DNA from: Aeromicrobium sp.
GTDB taxonomy: Bacteria; Actinomycetota; Actinomycetes; Propionibacteriales; Nocardioidaceae
DNA length: 35,166 bases
NCBI GenBank assembly: GCA_025964895.1
Contig: JAOPXY010000143.1
Location: 1 to 35,166, forward strand
Reading direction: 5' to 3'
Under the pieces are notes generated by a model that searched no databases, was not told the DNA's origin, and worked only from the letters and a program-made list of their open reading frames with translations. Positions 13,317 to 21,859 of the stretch are shown here, in pieces. Within the stretch, counting starts at the first letter, position 1; each line of letters opens with the position of its first letter. The position numbers and the translations under genes are program-made.

Positions 13317-15787
13317 CGCTGCCGCGGCTCGTCATCGCCGCACCGGCCTCGGGGCACGGCAAGACGACGATCGCGACCGGGCTCATGGCCGCGCTGACCC
13401 GCGCGGGCCACGACGTCTCGTGCCACAAGGTCGGCCCCGACTACATCGACCCGGGCTACCACGCGCTCGCGACCGGGAAGCCCGGACGCAACCTCGACCC
13501 GCACCTGGTCGGCGAGCACCGGCTCGTCCCGCTGCTGCTGCACGGTGCGCAGGATGCCGATCTCGCGATCATCGAGGGCGTCATGGGCCTCTACGACGGA
13601 CAGATCGGCGGCAACGGCTTCGCGTCGACCGCGCACGTCGCGACGGTCACGAGGACGCCGGTCGTGCTGGTCGTCGACATCTCGCACGCGTCCCGCTCGA
13701 TCGCCGCGATGGTGCAGGGCATGGTCGGCTTCGACCCGTCGGTGCGCATCGTGGGCGTCATCGTCAACAAGGCCGGCTCCGAGCGCCACGCGACGGAGGT
13801 CGTCAGCGCGCTGGAGGCCACGGGCGTGCCGGTGCTGGGCGTCCTGCAGCGCGACGACGGCATCGTCGCCCCGTCGCGGCACCTCGGTCTCGTCCCCGCC
13901 GACGAGCGGGACGACGCGGCCCACGCCCTCGACCGGCTCGCGGCACAGATCGCGGAGCGCGTCGACCTCGACCAGCTGCTCGCCCTCGCCCGCTCGGCAC
14001 CCGATCTCGACGCCGAGCCCTGGGACCCGGCCGCCGAGGTCCACCCCCCGGGCGGTGCGCTGGCGTCCAGGCCCGGGGTGGCCATGGCCGGCGGGCGGGC
14101 CTTCACGTTCCGCTACGCCGAGACCGAGGAGCTGCTGCGCGCCGCGGGCTGCGACGTCGTCGGGTTCGACCCGCTGACCGACGCGTCCCTGCCCGAGGGC
14201 ACCGCGGGGCTCTACCTCGGCGGCGGATTCCCCGAGGTGCACGCGGCGGGCCTCGCCGCCAACGCGCCCCTGCGCGAGTCGCTGCGCGCCGCGGTGACGT
14301 CGGGCATGCCGACGGTCGCGGAGTGCGCGGGCCTGCTCTACCTGTGCCGCACCGTCGACGGCATCGCGATGGTCGGTGCGATCGATGCCGACGCCGTCAT
14401 GTCGCCCCGCCTCACGCTGTCGTACCGGTCGGTCGTCGTGCCCACCGACCAGCTGATGGGCGTCGCGGGCACCCGCGTGACGGGCCACGAGTTCCACCGC
14501 ACGAAGCTCACAGCCGCCGTCGACCCCGCCTCCGCCGCGTGGCTTCTGGACGGCGAGGGCCACGGCATCGGCTCCGACACCCTGCACGCCTCGTACCTGC
14601 ACACCCACTGGGCCGGCCACCCCGCCATAGCGCAGCGCTTCGCGGACAAGGTTCATGAGTACGCAACGACGCCCAGGGCGACCACTTCGGACCTGAAGGC
14701 AGAAGGCCGAGCGGAGGGAGGCAGCGCGTCCGCGCGAAGCGCGGGCCGGACGAAGTCCGGCACCAGGCCGGAGGCCTGGTCGCGGTATCATGGCGACCAG
14801 GAGCTCTCCGAGGGGCTCGTCGACTTCGCGGTCAACGTCCACGACGGCCCCCGTCCCGGCTGGCTCGACGACGCGCTGCGGGCGAGCCTCGACGACATCG
14901 GCTCCTACCCGGACGCGAGCCGCGCCGAGCACGCGATCGCGCGCCGGCACGGCCGGGCGACCGCCGAGGTGCTCGCGACCGCCGGAGCCGCCGAGGCGTT
15001 CAGCCTGGTCGCCCGCGCCCGCCCGTGGAAGCGTCCGGTCGTGGTGCACCCGCAGTTCACCGAGCCGGATGCCGCGCTCGTCGCCGCCGGCCACGCGCCC
15101 GAGCACGTCCACTGCGATCCCGGCGCGGGATTCGCCCTGGACCCCGACCGGGTACCCACCGACGCCGACCTGGTGATGATCGGCAATCCGACCAACCCGA
15201 CGAGCGTCCTGCACCCGGCCCATGCCGTGCGGTCGCTGCTCGCGCCCGGCCGGGTCGTCGTGGTCGACGAGGCCTTCATGGACTCCGTGCCGGGCGAGCA
15301 GCACTCGCTCGCCGGCGCCCCGCTGCCGGGCCTGCTGGTCGTTCGCAGCCTCACCAAGCTGTGGTCGATCCCCGGGATCCGCGCCGGCTACGTCGTGGGC
15401 GACCGGCGACTCGTCGACGAGCTGCGCGCGCACCAGTCCCCGTGGTCGGTGTCCGCGCAGGCCCTCGCCGCGATGATCGCGACGACGTGCGAGCAGGCGC
15501 AGGCCGAGGCCGCAGCACGGGCGACCCGTATCGCGCAGCACCGCGCCGTCCTGACCGACGGGCTGACCGAGCTCGGCATCGCCTTCGTGGCTCCCGCCGC
15601 GCCGTTCGTGCTGGCCCGCGTCGGACGTGGCACGCACGACCGGCTCCGCGCCGCGGGGTACGCCCTGAGGCGGGCCGACACCTTCCCCGGCCTCGACGAC
15701 TCCTGGGTGCGCATCGCCGTCCGGCGGCCCGACACGACCCGCAAGCTCGTCGCGGCCCTGCGCATCGAGGGCGGTGCAGGCGCATGA
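13313..15787 (+). CDS. cobB: Fusion: cobyrinate a,c-diamide synthase CobB plus PLP-dependent CobC-like domain
   Basis: An 824-residue two-enzyme fusion. Residues 1 to about 445 are CobB: P-loop APASGHGKTTIATGL, KVGPDYIDPGYH, EGVMGLYDG, and a class I glutamine amidotransferase with C338 in AECAGLLYL and H430/H432 in SYLHTHW. It amidates the a and c side chains of hydrogenobyrinate using glutamine and ATP. Residues about 492-824 are an Rv2231c/CobC-like aminotransferase-fold domain starting YHGDQELSEGLVDFAVNV, with NPTNPTS and the PLP lysine K682 in RSLTKLWSIPGIRAGY. This half should make or attach the aminopropanol (or its phosphate) arm. The linker (about 448-491) is compositionally odd and encoded by three hairpins. 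GTG 13313 overlaps the cobO stop. Confidence 0.93.
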   Translation: MTLPRLVIAAPASGHGKTTIATGLMAALTRAGHDVSCHKVGPDYIDPGYHALATGKPGRNLDPHLVGEHRLVPLLLHGAQDADLAIIEGVMGLYDGQIGGNGFASTAHVATVTRTPVVLVVDISHASRSIAAMVQGMVGFDPSVRIVGVIVNKAGSERHATEVVSALEATGVPVLGVLQRDDGIVAPSRHLGLVPADERDDAAHALDRLAAQIAERVDLDQLLALARSAPDLDAEPWDPAAEVHPPGGALASRPGVAMAGGRAFTFRYAETEELLRAAGCDVVGFDPLTDASLPEGTAGLYLGGGFPEVHAAGLAANAPLRESLRAAVTSGMPTVAECAGLLYLCRTVDGIAMVGAIDADAVMSPRLTLSYRSVVVPTDQLMGVAGTRVTGHEFHRTKLTAAVDPASAAWLLDGEGHGIGSDTLHASYLHTHWAGHPAIAQRFADKVHEYATTPRATTSDLKAEGRAEGGSASARSAGRTKSGTRPEAWSRYHGDQELSEGLVDFAVNVHDGPRPGWLDDALRASLDDIGSYPDASRAEHAIARRHGRATAEVLATAGAAEAFSLVARARPWKRPVVVHPQFTEPDAALVAAGHAPEHVHCDPGAGFALDPDRVPTDADLVMIGNPTNPTSVLHPAHAVRSLLAPGRVVVVDEAFMDSVPGEQHSLAGAPLPGLLVVRSLTKLWSIPGIRAGYVVGDRRLVDELRAHQSPWSVSAQALAAMIATTCEQAQAEAAARATRIAQHRAVLTDGLTELGIAFVAPAAPFVLARVGRGTHDRLRAAGYALRRADTFPGLDDSWVRIAVRRPDTTRKLVAALRIEGGAGA
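14728..14780. repeat. Three consecutive perfect hairpins inside the CobB-CobC linker
   Basis: Three adjacent inverted repeats each have a 3-base loop: CCGCGC-GAA-GCGCGG (14730-14744), GCCGGAC-GAA-GTCCGGC (14745-14761) and ACCAGGCC-GGA-GGCCTGGT (14762-14780). They lie in frame and encode a Gly/Ser/Ala/Arg-rich linker with no family similarity. This looks like an inserted or slippage-derived palindromic element, or a former intergenic region now translated. Confidence 0.8.
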
Positions 15788-16803
15788 CGCTGGACCTGAA
15801 CGTCACGGGCATGGACGCCGTCGTGGTCGGCGGCGACGCCCGCGCCGCGGGGCAGGTCGCGGCCCTGCTCGCCGGCGGGGCGACCGTCACGGTGCTGGCC
15901 CCCGAGGTCACCGCGGCGATCGACGACCTCGCGGCGCGGGGTCTCGTCACCTGGATCCCCCGTGCGGTGCGGCCTGGCGACCTCGCGCCGTACGACCTGG
16001 TGCTGAAGGGCCGGCCGAGCGAGGAGCCCGGCGAGCGCATCCTCGGCATCGGCTCAGTGACCCTCGTCGGCGGCGGTCCCGGCGACCCGGGCCTCGTGAC
16101 GGTTGCCGGACGCGCCGCGATCGAGGCTGCCGACGTCATCGTGACCGACCGCCTCGCGCCGCTCGCCGCGCTGGGATGGGCACGGCCGGACGTCGAGGTC
16201 ATCGACGTCGCGAAGATCCCCGGCGGCCGGTCGACGAGCCAGGACGAGATCAACCGCCTGCTCGTCGAGCACGCCAAGTCCGGCCGACACGTGGTCCGGT
16301 TCAAGGGCGGCGACAACTTCGTGTTCGGCCGGGGCAGCGAGGAGTTGCTGGCCTGCCTCGACGCCGGCATCGAGGCGCGGGTCGTCCCCGGCGTGACCTC
16401 GGCCATCGCGGCGCCCGCCCTCGCCGGCATCCCGGTGACGCATCGCGGCCTGACGCAGGGCTTCACGGTCGTCTCCGGCCACGTGCCCCCGGGCCACGCC
16501 GACAGCACGCTCGACTACGCGGCCCTCGCCCGCTCGGGCACGACGATCGTCGTGCTGATGGGCGTCCGCACCCTCGGCGCGATCTGCACGGCGCTCGCCG
16601 AGGCCGGCCTCGACGAGGGAACGCCGGCGGCGGTCGTCGCGGACGGCACGATGCCGAGCCAGCGGGTCGTCCGGGCGACCCTCGCCACGATCGACGACGC
16701 CGCCTCGGCCGCGGGCCTCGGCGCGCCCGCCGTCGCCGTGATCGGTGCGGTCGCCGACGTCCCGGGGCTCGGCGTCCCCGGTGAGGGTGGGGCCGACGCA
16801 TGA
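15784..16803 (+). CDS. cobA: Uroporphyrinogen-III C-methyltransferase CobA with shortened N-terminal domain
   Basis: A 339-residue protein. Residues about 90-330 are a full SUMT domain: VTLVGGGPGDPGLVTVAG, VAKIPGGRSTSQDEIN, VRFKGGDNFVFGRGSEE and VVPGVTSAIAAPALAGIPVTHRG. SUMT makes precorrin-2 from uroporphyrinogen III, the entry step of B12 and siroheme synthesis. The first 75 residues resemble only the beginning of the CysG/Met8 NAD-binding domain (AVVVGGDARAAGQVAALLAGGATVTVLAP). The ATDD region, dimerisation and ferrochelatase parts are missing, so precorrin-2 dehydrogenase activity is unlikely. ATG 15784 overlaps the cobB stop (ATGA). Confidence 0.93.
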   Translation: MTLDLNVTGMDAVVVGGDARAAGQVAALLAGGATVTVLAPEVTAAIDDLAARGLVTWIPRAVRPGDLAPYDLVLKGRPSEEPGERILGIGSVTLVGGGPGDPGLVTVAGRAAIEAADVIVTDRLAPLAALGWARPDVEVIDVAKIPGGRSTSQDEINRLLVEHAKSGRHVVRFKGGDNFVFGRGSEELLACLDAGIEARVVPGVTSAIAAPALAGIPVTHRGLTQGFTVVSGHVPPGHADSTLDYAALARSGTTIVVLMGVRTLGAICTALAEAGLDEGTPAAVVADGTMPSQRVVRATLATIDDAASAAGLGAPAVAVIGAVADVPGLGVPGEGGADA

Positions 16804-17261
16804 TCCTGTGGGTGCGCCACGGCCAGTCGACGTGGAACGTCCTCGACCGCCTGCAGGGCCACGAGCTGAGCCCCCCGCTGACCGAGCTCGGACGTGAGCA
16901 GGCCGCGCAGGCGGCCGACGCGCTCGCCGGCCGCGGCGTCGTCCGCCTGCTCAGCTCCCCCGCGACCCGGGCGGTCGAGACCGCGGAGATCATCGCCGCG
17001 GCGTTGGGCCTCGAGGTCGAGATCGAGCCCCTGCTGCTGGAGAAGGGCCTCGAGGAGGATTACACGACCGTGCTGCTGCGCGTCCGGCAGATCCTCGATC
17101 GCGATCTGCCCGATCACACGGTCGCCGTCAGCCACGGCGACACGATCGGCCTCGCGGTGGGCATGCTGAGCGGGCAACGTCCCGAACCGGCCGCCAACGG
17201 CTCCATCACCGCGGTCGACCCCGGCACCCGCGAGGTCAGCGTCGTCCTGCCCTCGCGGTGA
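16800..17261 (+). CDS. Histidine phosphatase-family protein (possible alpha-ribazole phosphatase)
   Basis: A 153-residue phosphoglycerate mutase-like phosphatase. The catalytic motif [11 protein letters not shown] is at the N-terminus, [21 protein letters not shown] follows, and the second histidine lies in [18 protein letters not shown] 16800 overlaps the cobA stop (ATGA), placing it last in the riboswitch operon. Histidine phosphatases in B12 operons usually remove phosphate from alpha-ribazole-5'-phosphate (Salmonella CobC), so that role is likely. The sequence alone cannot exclude another phosphoester substrate. Confidence 0.85.
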   Translation: MILWVRHGQSTWNVLDRLQGHELSPPLTELGREQAAQAADALAGRGVVRLLSSPATRAVETAEIIAAALGLEVEIEPLLLEKGLEEDYTTVLLRVRQILDRDLPDHTVAVSHGDTIGLAVGMLSGQRPEPAANGSITAVDPGTREVSVVLPSR

Positions 17262-17274
17262 GCGGGGTGTGCGA

Positions 17275-17390
17275 GACTGGCCGGACCAAAGGCAACGGTG
17301 CAAAGGAACCCGGTGGAACTCCGGGACGGTCGCGCCACTGTGACCGAGCTGCTCATCGGCTCGGAAGTCAGGAACTTCTCCGCTGCCCTC
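17275..17390 (+). promoter_or_regulatory. Cobalamin riboswitch upstream of cbiMNQO
   Basis: The region contains CGGTGCAAAGGAACCCGGTGGAACTCCGGGACGGTCGCGCCACTGTGA in order (the B12-box core and the GCCACTGTGA arm), followed by GGAAGTCAGGAACTTC, the usual 3' helix. It ends about 35 bases before the cbiM ATG with a good AAGGAGAAAC ribosome binding site between. High adenosylcobalamin should shut off cobalt uptake. Exact ends are approximate. Confidence 0.92.
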
Positions 17391-17422
17391 ACCTCATGTG
17401 GACGCGTCATCCAAGGAGAAAC

Positions 17423-18124
17423 ATGCACATCGCCGAAGGCTTCCTGCCTCCCGTGCACGCCGCCGCCTGGACGGTGGCCGCGGCACCGTTCGTCATCCAC
17501 GGCGGCCGGGCCGTCGTCCGGCAGGTGCGGGACAACCCGCAGACCAAGTTGCTGCTGGGAGCGGCGGGAGCATTCACGTTCGTGCTCTCGGCGATCAAGC
17601 TGCCGTCCGTGACCGGCAGCTCGAGTCATCCCACCGGAACGGGACTGGGAGCCGTCCTGTTCCGGCCGCCCGTCATGGCCTTCCTCGGCACGGTCGTCCT
17701 GCTGTTCCAGGCGCTCCTCCTGGCCCATGGCGGCCTCACGACGCTGGGGGCCAACGCCTTCTCGATGGCCATCGTCGGACCATGGGTCGGCTACGGCGCG
17801 TACCGGCTCGTGGGCCGCCTGGGCGGCGGGCTCGAGGTGTCGGTCTTCGCGGCCATGAGCCTGGCCGACCTGGCCACGTACTGCACGACGTCGATGCAGC
17901 TCGGCCTGGCGTTCCCCGACCCCGAGACCGGAGTCGCCGGCGCGGTCGCGAAGTTCCTGTCGATCTTCGCCGTCACCCAGATCCCGCTCGCGATCGTCGA
18001 GGGGCTCGTCGGGGTGCTGCTGTTCCGCATCCTGCGCGACGTCGCCCGTCCCGAGCTGATCTCCCTCGGCGTCCTGAAGGACGAGCAGCCCGCGCCGAGC
18101 GACCCGACCCGGACGGAGGCCTGA
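17423..18124 (+). CDS. cbiM: Cobalt ECF transporter substrate-binding permease CbiM
   Basis: A 233-residue polytopic membrane protein starting [16 protein letters not shown]. The N-terminal Met-His is the conserved cobalt-coordinating end of CbiM, which fixes the start at 17423. Further typical stretches are [27 protein letters not shown] and [28 protein letters not shown]. CbiM is the S-component that captures Co2+ at the cytoplasmic membrane for B12 synthesis. It is the first gene after riboswitch 2, followed one base later by cbiN. Confidence 0.96.
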   Translation: MHIAEGFLPPVHAAAWTVAAAPFVIHGGRAVVRQVRDNPQTKLLLGAAGAFTFVLSAIKLPSVTGSSSHPTGTGLGAVLFRPPVMAFLGTVVLLFQALLLAHGGLTTLGANAFSMAIVGPWVGYGAYRLVGRLGGGLEVSVFAAMSLADLATYCTTSMQLGLAFPDPETGVAGAVAKFLSIFAVTQIPLAIVEGLVGVLLFRILRDVARPELISLGVLKDEQPAPSDPTRTEA

Positions 18125-18125
18125 C

Positions 18126-18461
18126 GTGCGCGGCCGCCGGCGGATGCCGAGCGTCCTGCTCCTCGTGGGCATCGTCGCGATCTTCGCGCTGGCAATGGTG
18201 CTGGGATCGACCCGTGCCGACGACTCCGGCGAGACGTTCGTCGGCAGCGACAGCGCCGCGACGGCTCAGATCGAGCAGGACAACCCCGGCTACAAGCCAT
18301 GGTTCACGCCGGTGTTCTCGCCGTCGTCGGGCGAGGTCGAGTCGGGCCTGTTCGCCCTGCAGGCCGCCGCCGGCGCCGGGGTCCTCGGCTACGTCATCGG
18401 GGTCATGCGGGGGCGTCGCCGCGCCGAGGCCGCCGCCGTCGTACGTCCCGACGCCGCGTGA
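18126..18461 (+). CDS. cbiN: Cobalt ECF transporter auxiliary subunit CbiN
   Basis: A 111-residue small membrane protein with two hydrophobic helices (about residues 9-26 and 78-93). Between them lies an extracytoplasmic loop with GSDSAATAQIEQDNPGYKPWFTPVFSPSSGEVESGLFALQ, typical of CbiN. It stabilises CbiM and helps cobalt loading. The start is GTG 18126, one base after the cbiM stop; an ATG six codons on is also possible. The stop overlaps the cbiQ GTG start. Confidence 0.93.
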   Translation: MRGRRRMPSVLLLVGIVAIFALAMVLGSTRADDSGETFVGSDSAATAQIEQDNPGYKPWFTPVFSPSSGEVESGLFALQAAAGAGVLGYVIGVMRGRRRAEAAAVVRPDAA

Positions 18462-19216
18462 GGGGCCTCGCGATCGACGACGCGGCGTGGTCGAGCCGCT
18501 GGCGTGAGCGCGCCGTCCGCGACAAGGCCTGCCTGAGCCTGGGCCTGCTCCTGACGGCCGCGCTCCTGCCGGCCTGGCCGACCGCGCCGATCGTCGCCGT
18601 GACCGCCGTCGGCCTGCTGGTGATCAGCGCCGGCACACGGACGGACCTGGTGCTGCGCGCCCTGCGCGGCCCGCTGGTCTTCATCGCGCTCGGCTGCGTC
18701 TCGGTCGCGGTCGTCGTCGACGCCGGGGACGGGTTCTCGCTGACCGTCACCGACGACAGCGCGCGCCGCGCCGCCTCCGTCGCCGGCCACGCGCTGGCGG
18801 GCACCTGCGCGATGCTGCTGCTGGCGATGACGACGCCGATGGTCGAGCTGCTCGCCGGGCTGCGCCGCTTGCGGGTGCCCGCGGCATGCGTCGAGGTGGC
18901 CGGGCTCGTCTACCGCCTGCTGTTCGTGCTGCTGGAGTCGCTGGGGTCGATCCGCGAGTCGCAGACGGTGCGCCTCGGCTACAGCTCGCTGTCCCGCTCG
19001 TTTCGCTCGTCGGCGATGCTCACGGCGGCCGTGCTGACGCGGTCGTGGTCGCGGGCCAGACGGCTCGAGCAGGGTCTGGCCGGCCGGGAGCTCTCGACGT
19101 CCCTGCGCACTCTCGACGACCCCGCCCCCAGCTCGCCGGCCTTCCTGCTGGCAAGTGCCGCGCTGCTGGCGGTGCTCGTGACCACCGCGGCGCTGACCAC
19201 GGGGGTCGCACGATGA
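18458..19216 (+). CDS. cbiQ: Cobalt ECF transporter T-component CbiQ
   Basis: A 252-residue EcfT-type transmembrane coupling protein. Several hydrophobic helices occur between residues 25 and 145. The cytoplasmic coupling helices contain [38 protein letters not shown], including the Ala-Arg-x-Gly-like coupling region that contacts the ATPase. GTG 18458 overlaps the cbiN stop (GTGA); an upstream in-frame extension overlaps cbiN and is rejected. The ATG of cbiO overlaps the stop (ATGA). Confidence 0.94.
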   Translation: MRGLAIDDAAWSSRWRERAVRDKACLSLGLLLTAALLPAWPTAPIVAVTAVGLLVISAGTRTDLVLRALRGPLVFIALGCVSVAVVVDAGDGFSLTVTDDSARRAASVAGHALAGTCAMLLLAMTTPMVELLAGLRRLRVPAACVEVAGLVYRLLFVLLESLGSIRESQTVRLGYSSLSRSFRSSAMLTAAVLTRSWSRARRLEQGLAGRELSTSLRTLDDPAPSSPAFLLASAALLAVLVTTAALTTGVAR

Positions 19217-20076
19217 GCCACCGCAGCCTGCGGGCGCACGACCTCACGGTGTCGTATTTGGGCTCCGCCGCCGTGCTGGACCGCGCCTGCCTCGACGTCG
19301 TCCCGTCCCGCCGGCTCGCGATCCTCGGTGCCAACGGCTCGGGCAAGACGACCCTGCTGCGCTGCCTCGCCGGCAGCCTGCAGCCCCAGTCGGGGCAGGT
19401 CCTGCTCGACGACGAGCCCGTGTCGTTCACCCGCGGCGGGCTGCGGCGGCACCGGCAGGAGGTCCAGCTCGTGCTGCAGGACCCCGACGACCAGCTGTTC
19501 TCGGCCGATGTCGTGCAGGACGTGTCGTTCGGGCCGATCAACCTGGGTCTCTCCGACACCGAGGTACGGGCGCGCGTCGATGAGGCCCTCGAGCTGCTCG
19601 GCATCGCGCACCTGAGGCGCCGGCCGACGCACCAGCTCTCCTACGGCGAGCGCAAGCGCGTGGCCACGGCCGGAGCCGTCGCGATGCGGCCGTGCGTGCT
19701 GCTGCTCGACGAGCCGACCGCCGGACTCGACCCAGCCGCCGTCGAGGAGCTGCTCGTCGCCCTCCAGCGGCTCGAGCAGGCCGACACGACGGTCGTGCTG
19801 TCGACCCACGACGTGTCCCTCGCCCTCGCGTGGGCCGACGAGGTCGCGGTCGTGCACGACCGGGTCGTCGTCCAGGGTGATCCGCTCGAGCTGCTTGGCG
19901 ACGCCGACCTACTGGCCGCGGCCCGCCTGCGCCTCCCGTGGTCGCTCGACCTCAGCCGGCGCCTGGCCCATGACGGTCTGGTCGATGCCGCCACGCGCGC
20001 CCGCGACGCCGACCAGCTGCACACCGCCCTCCGCGCGCACCACCGCGTCCCCGTCCCTCACCAGGAGCAGTCGTGA
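19213..20076 (+). CDS. cbiO: Cobalt ECF transporter ATPase CbiO
   Basis: A 287-residue ABC ATPase that powers the CbiMNQ cobalt importer. Walker A is GANGSGKTT at residues 39-47, the Q-loop lies in [25 protein letters not shown], the signature is [10 protein letters not shown], Walker B with D-loop is [14 protein letters not shown], and the switch histidine is in [17 protein letters not shown] wording is typical of ECF ATPases. ATG 19213 overlaps the cbiQ stop. Its stop overlaps the cobT GTG start. Confidence 0.96.
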   Translation: MSHRSLRAHDLTVSYLGSAAVLDRACLDVVPSRRLAILGANGSGKTTLLRCLAGSLQPQSGQVLLDDEPVSFTRGGLRRHRQEVQLVLQDPDDQLFSADVVQDVSFGPINLGLSDTEVRARVDEALELLGIAHLRRRPTHQLSYGERKRVATAGAVAMRPCVLLLDEPTAGLDPAAVEELLVALQRLEQADTTVVLSTHDVSLALAWADEVAVVHDRVVVQGDPLELLGDADLLAAARLRLPWSLDLSRRLAHDGLVDAATRARDADQLHTALRAHHRVPVPHQEQS

Positions 20077-21104
20077 ACCCCGAGACCGTCGCACCCCCGT
20101 CCCCCGCCGTCCGCTCAGAGGCTGCCGAGCGGCTGACCGGACTCGCCACGCCCCCCGGCGCGCTGGGCCGCCTCGGCGACCTCGCAGTGTGGGTCGCCGC
20201 GACCCAGGGCCAGGTGCCGCCGGTCCCGGTCGAGCGCGTGCGGGCCGTCGTCTTCGCCGGCGACCACGGCGTCTCCGACCACGGCGTCTCGGCGTTCCCG
20301 AAGGCCATCACCCCGGCCATGGTGCGGACGTTCCTCGCCGGCAAGGCCGCCGTCTCGGTGCTCGCGGCGCAGCACGGCGTGTCCGTGCGGGTGCTCGACC
20401 TCGGCGTGGACGACGACCTCGAGGGCGTCGACGCGACCGTGACGGCGTTCAAGATCCGGCGCGGCAGCGGCGCGATCCACCTCGAGGACGCGCTGACCGC
20501 CGACGAGACGCTCCGCGCGATCGGCGCGGGCGAGGCCGTCGCCGCGGAAGAGATCGCCGCGGGCGCCCAGCTGCTCATCAGCGGCGACATGGGCATCGGC
20601 AACACGACCCCCGCCGCCGCCCTCATCGCGGCGTCGCTGGGGCTCCCGGCGTCGGAGGTCACGGGCCGCGGCACGGGCATCGACGAGACGACGCTGTCGC
20701 ACAAGACCGCGCTGGTCCAGCAGGCACTCGACCGCGCGGGCGACCGGGTCGCCGATCCGATCGACACGCTCGCGGCCCTCGGCAGCGCCGACCTGGCGGC
20801 CGCCGCCGGTTTCATGGCCGCCGCCGCTCGGGCCGGCGTCCCGGTCGTGCTCGACGGGGTCATCTCGGTCGCGGCCGCGATCCTGGCCGACCGGCTCGCC
20901 CCCGGTGCAGCCGCCTGGTTCGCGGCCGGGCACCGGTCGACGGAGCCCGCGCAGTCGCTGGCCCTGGCCAAGCTCGGGCTTGAGCCGGTGCTCGATCTGG
21001 GCATGCGCCTGGGCGAGGGCAGTGGCGCCGTGGCCGCCGTGCCCCTGATCCGCTCCGCGGCGCTCCTGCTGGCGGACGTCGCCCTGCTCTCCGACCTGGG
21101 CTGA
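20073..21104 (+). CDS. cobT: Nicotinate-nucleotide-dimethylbenzimidazole phosphoribosyltransferase CobT
   Basis: A 343-residue enzyme that transfers phosphoribose from nicotinate mononucleotide to dimethylbenzimidazole, giving alpha-ribazole phosphate for the lower ligand. Family stretches are [64 protein letters not shown] and the catalytic glutamate in [19 protein letters not shown] 20073 overlaps the cbiO stop (GTGA) and the cobS ATG overlaps this stop by one base. It makes this a mixed uptake and lower-ligand operon under riboswitch 2. Confidence 0.96.
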   Translation: MNPETVAPPSPAVRSEAAERLTGLATPPGALGRLGDLAVWVAATQGQVPPVPVERVRAVVFAGDHGVSDHGVSAFPKAITPAMVRTFLAGKAAVSVLAAQHGVSVRVLDLGVDDDLEGVDATVTAFKIRRGSGAIHLEDALTADETLRAIGAGEAVAAEEIAAGAQLLISGDMGIGNTTPAAALIAASLGLPASEVTGRGTGIDETTLSHKTALVQQALDRAGDRVADPIDTLAALGSADLAAAAGFMAAAARAGVPVVLDGVISVAAAILADRLAPGAAAWFAAGHRSTEPAQSLALAKLGLEPVLDLGMRLGEGSGAVAAVPLIRSAALLLADVALLSDLG

Positions 21105-21859
21105 TGCGCGACGCCTGGCGGCTGTCGGTCGGCACGCTGACCGCGCTGCGGATCTCCCACCCGTCCACGATCGACCGCCGGGTCGCCGGCGGCGCGATGC
21201 TGCTGGCGCCACTGGCCGTCGTCCCGCTGGGGTCGCTCGTCGGCCTGATCGGCTGGGGCGGCCGCGAGCTGGGGCTGGCACCGCTGGCGGTCGCTGTCGT
21301 GGCGGTCGGGGCGCTGGCGCTTGCCAGCCGCGCGCTGCACCTCGACGGATTGTCGGACGTCGCCGATGCGCTCACCGTCTCGTACGACCGGGAGCGGTCG
21401 CTGGCGGTTATGAAGGGCGGCACCTCGGGCCCTGCCGGTTCCGCCGCGCTGGTCCTGGTGCTCGGCCTGCAGGTCGCGGCGCTCGCCTCGGTGTTGTCGT
21501 CGCCGCGCGGGCCCGTCGTGGCCGCCGTCATCGTCTGCGCGTCGCGCGCGATCTTGTCGGTGACGTGCGCGCGCGGCGTGCCCGCGGCCCGGCCCGACGG
21601 CCTCGCCGCGGCATACGCCGGCACCGTGGCTCGTCCGGCCGTCGCCCTGACCTGGATGGCCGTCGCGGCCGTCGTGGGCGGCGTCGCCGAGTGGGCGGGG
21701 CTCGACTGGTGGCGCGGGCTCGCCCTCGCTCTGGCCGGGCTGCTCGTCGGCGCCGCTCTCGTCGCACGCTGCGTTCGGCGCCTCGGCGGCGTGACGGGCG
21801 ACGTCTTCGGGGCCTCGATCGAGGTCACGCTCGCCACGATGCTCCTGGGAGCCACATGA
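21104..21859 (+). CDS. cobS: Adenosylcobinamide-GDP ribazoletransferase CobS
   Basis: A 251-residue polytopic membrane enzyme that joins adenosylcobinamide-GDP to alpha-ribazole or its phosphate in the last steps of B12 synthesis. The active-site motif RALHLDGLSDVADAL is near residues 76-90, followed by the loop YDRERSLAVMKGGTSGPAG, which differs somewhat from the usual MKDSRVGAFG-type text but is in the right place. Several hydrophobic helices follow. ATG 21104 overlaps the cobT stop; the next gene overlaps its stop (ATGA). Confidence 0.93.
   Translation: MRDAWRLSVGTLTALRISHPSTIDRRVAGGAMLLAPLAVVPLGSLVGLIGWGGRELGLAPLAVAVVAVGALALASRALHLDGLSDVADALTVSYDRERSLAVMKGGTSGPAGSAALVLVLGLQVAALASVLSSPRGPVVAAVIVCASRAILSVTCARGVPAARPDGLAAAYAGTVARPAVALTWMAVAAVVGGVAEWAGLDWWRGLALALAGLLVGAALVARCVRRLGGVTGDVFGASIEVTLATMLLGAT

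Noticed and set aside
13420..14658. A 412-codon plus-strand frame inside cobB
   Set aside because: Arg-rich out-of-frame shadow of the verified CobB sequence.
13295..15637. A 780-codon open frame on the minus strand across cobB-cobC
   Set aside because: It is an Arg/Gly/Asp-rich shadow of a clear gene on the other strand, caused by the high GC content.
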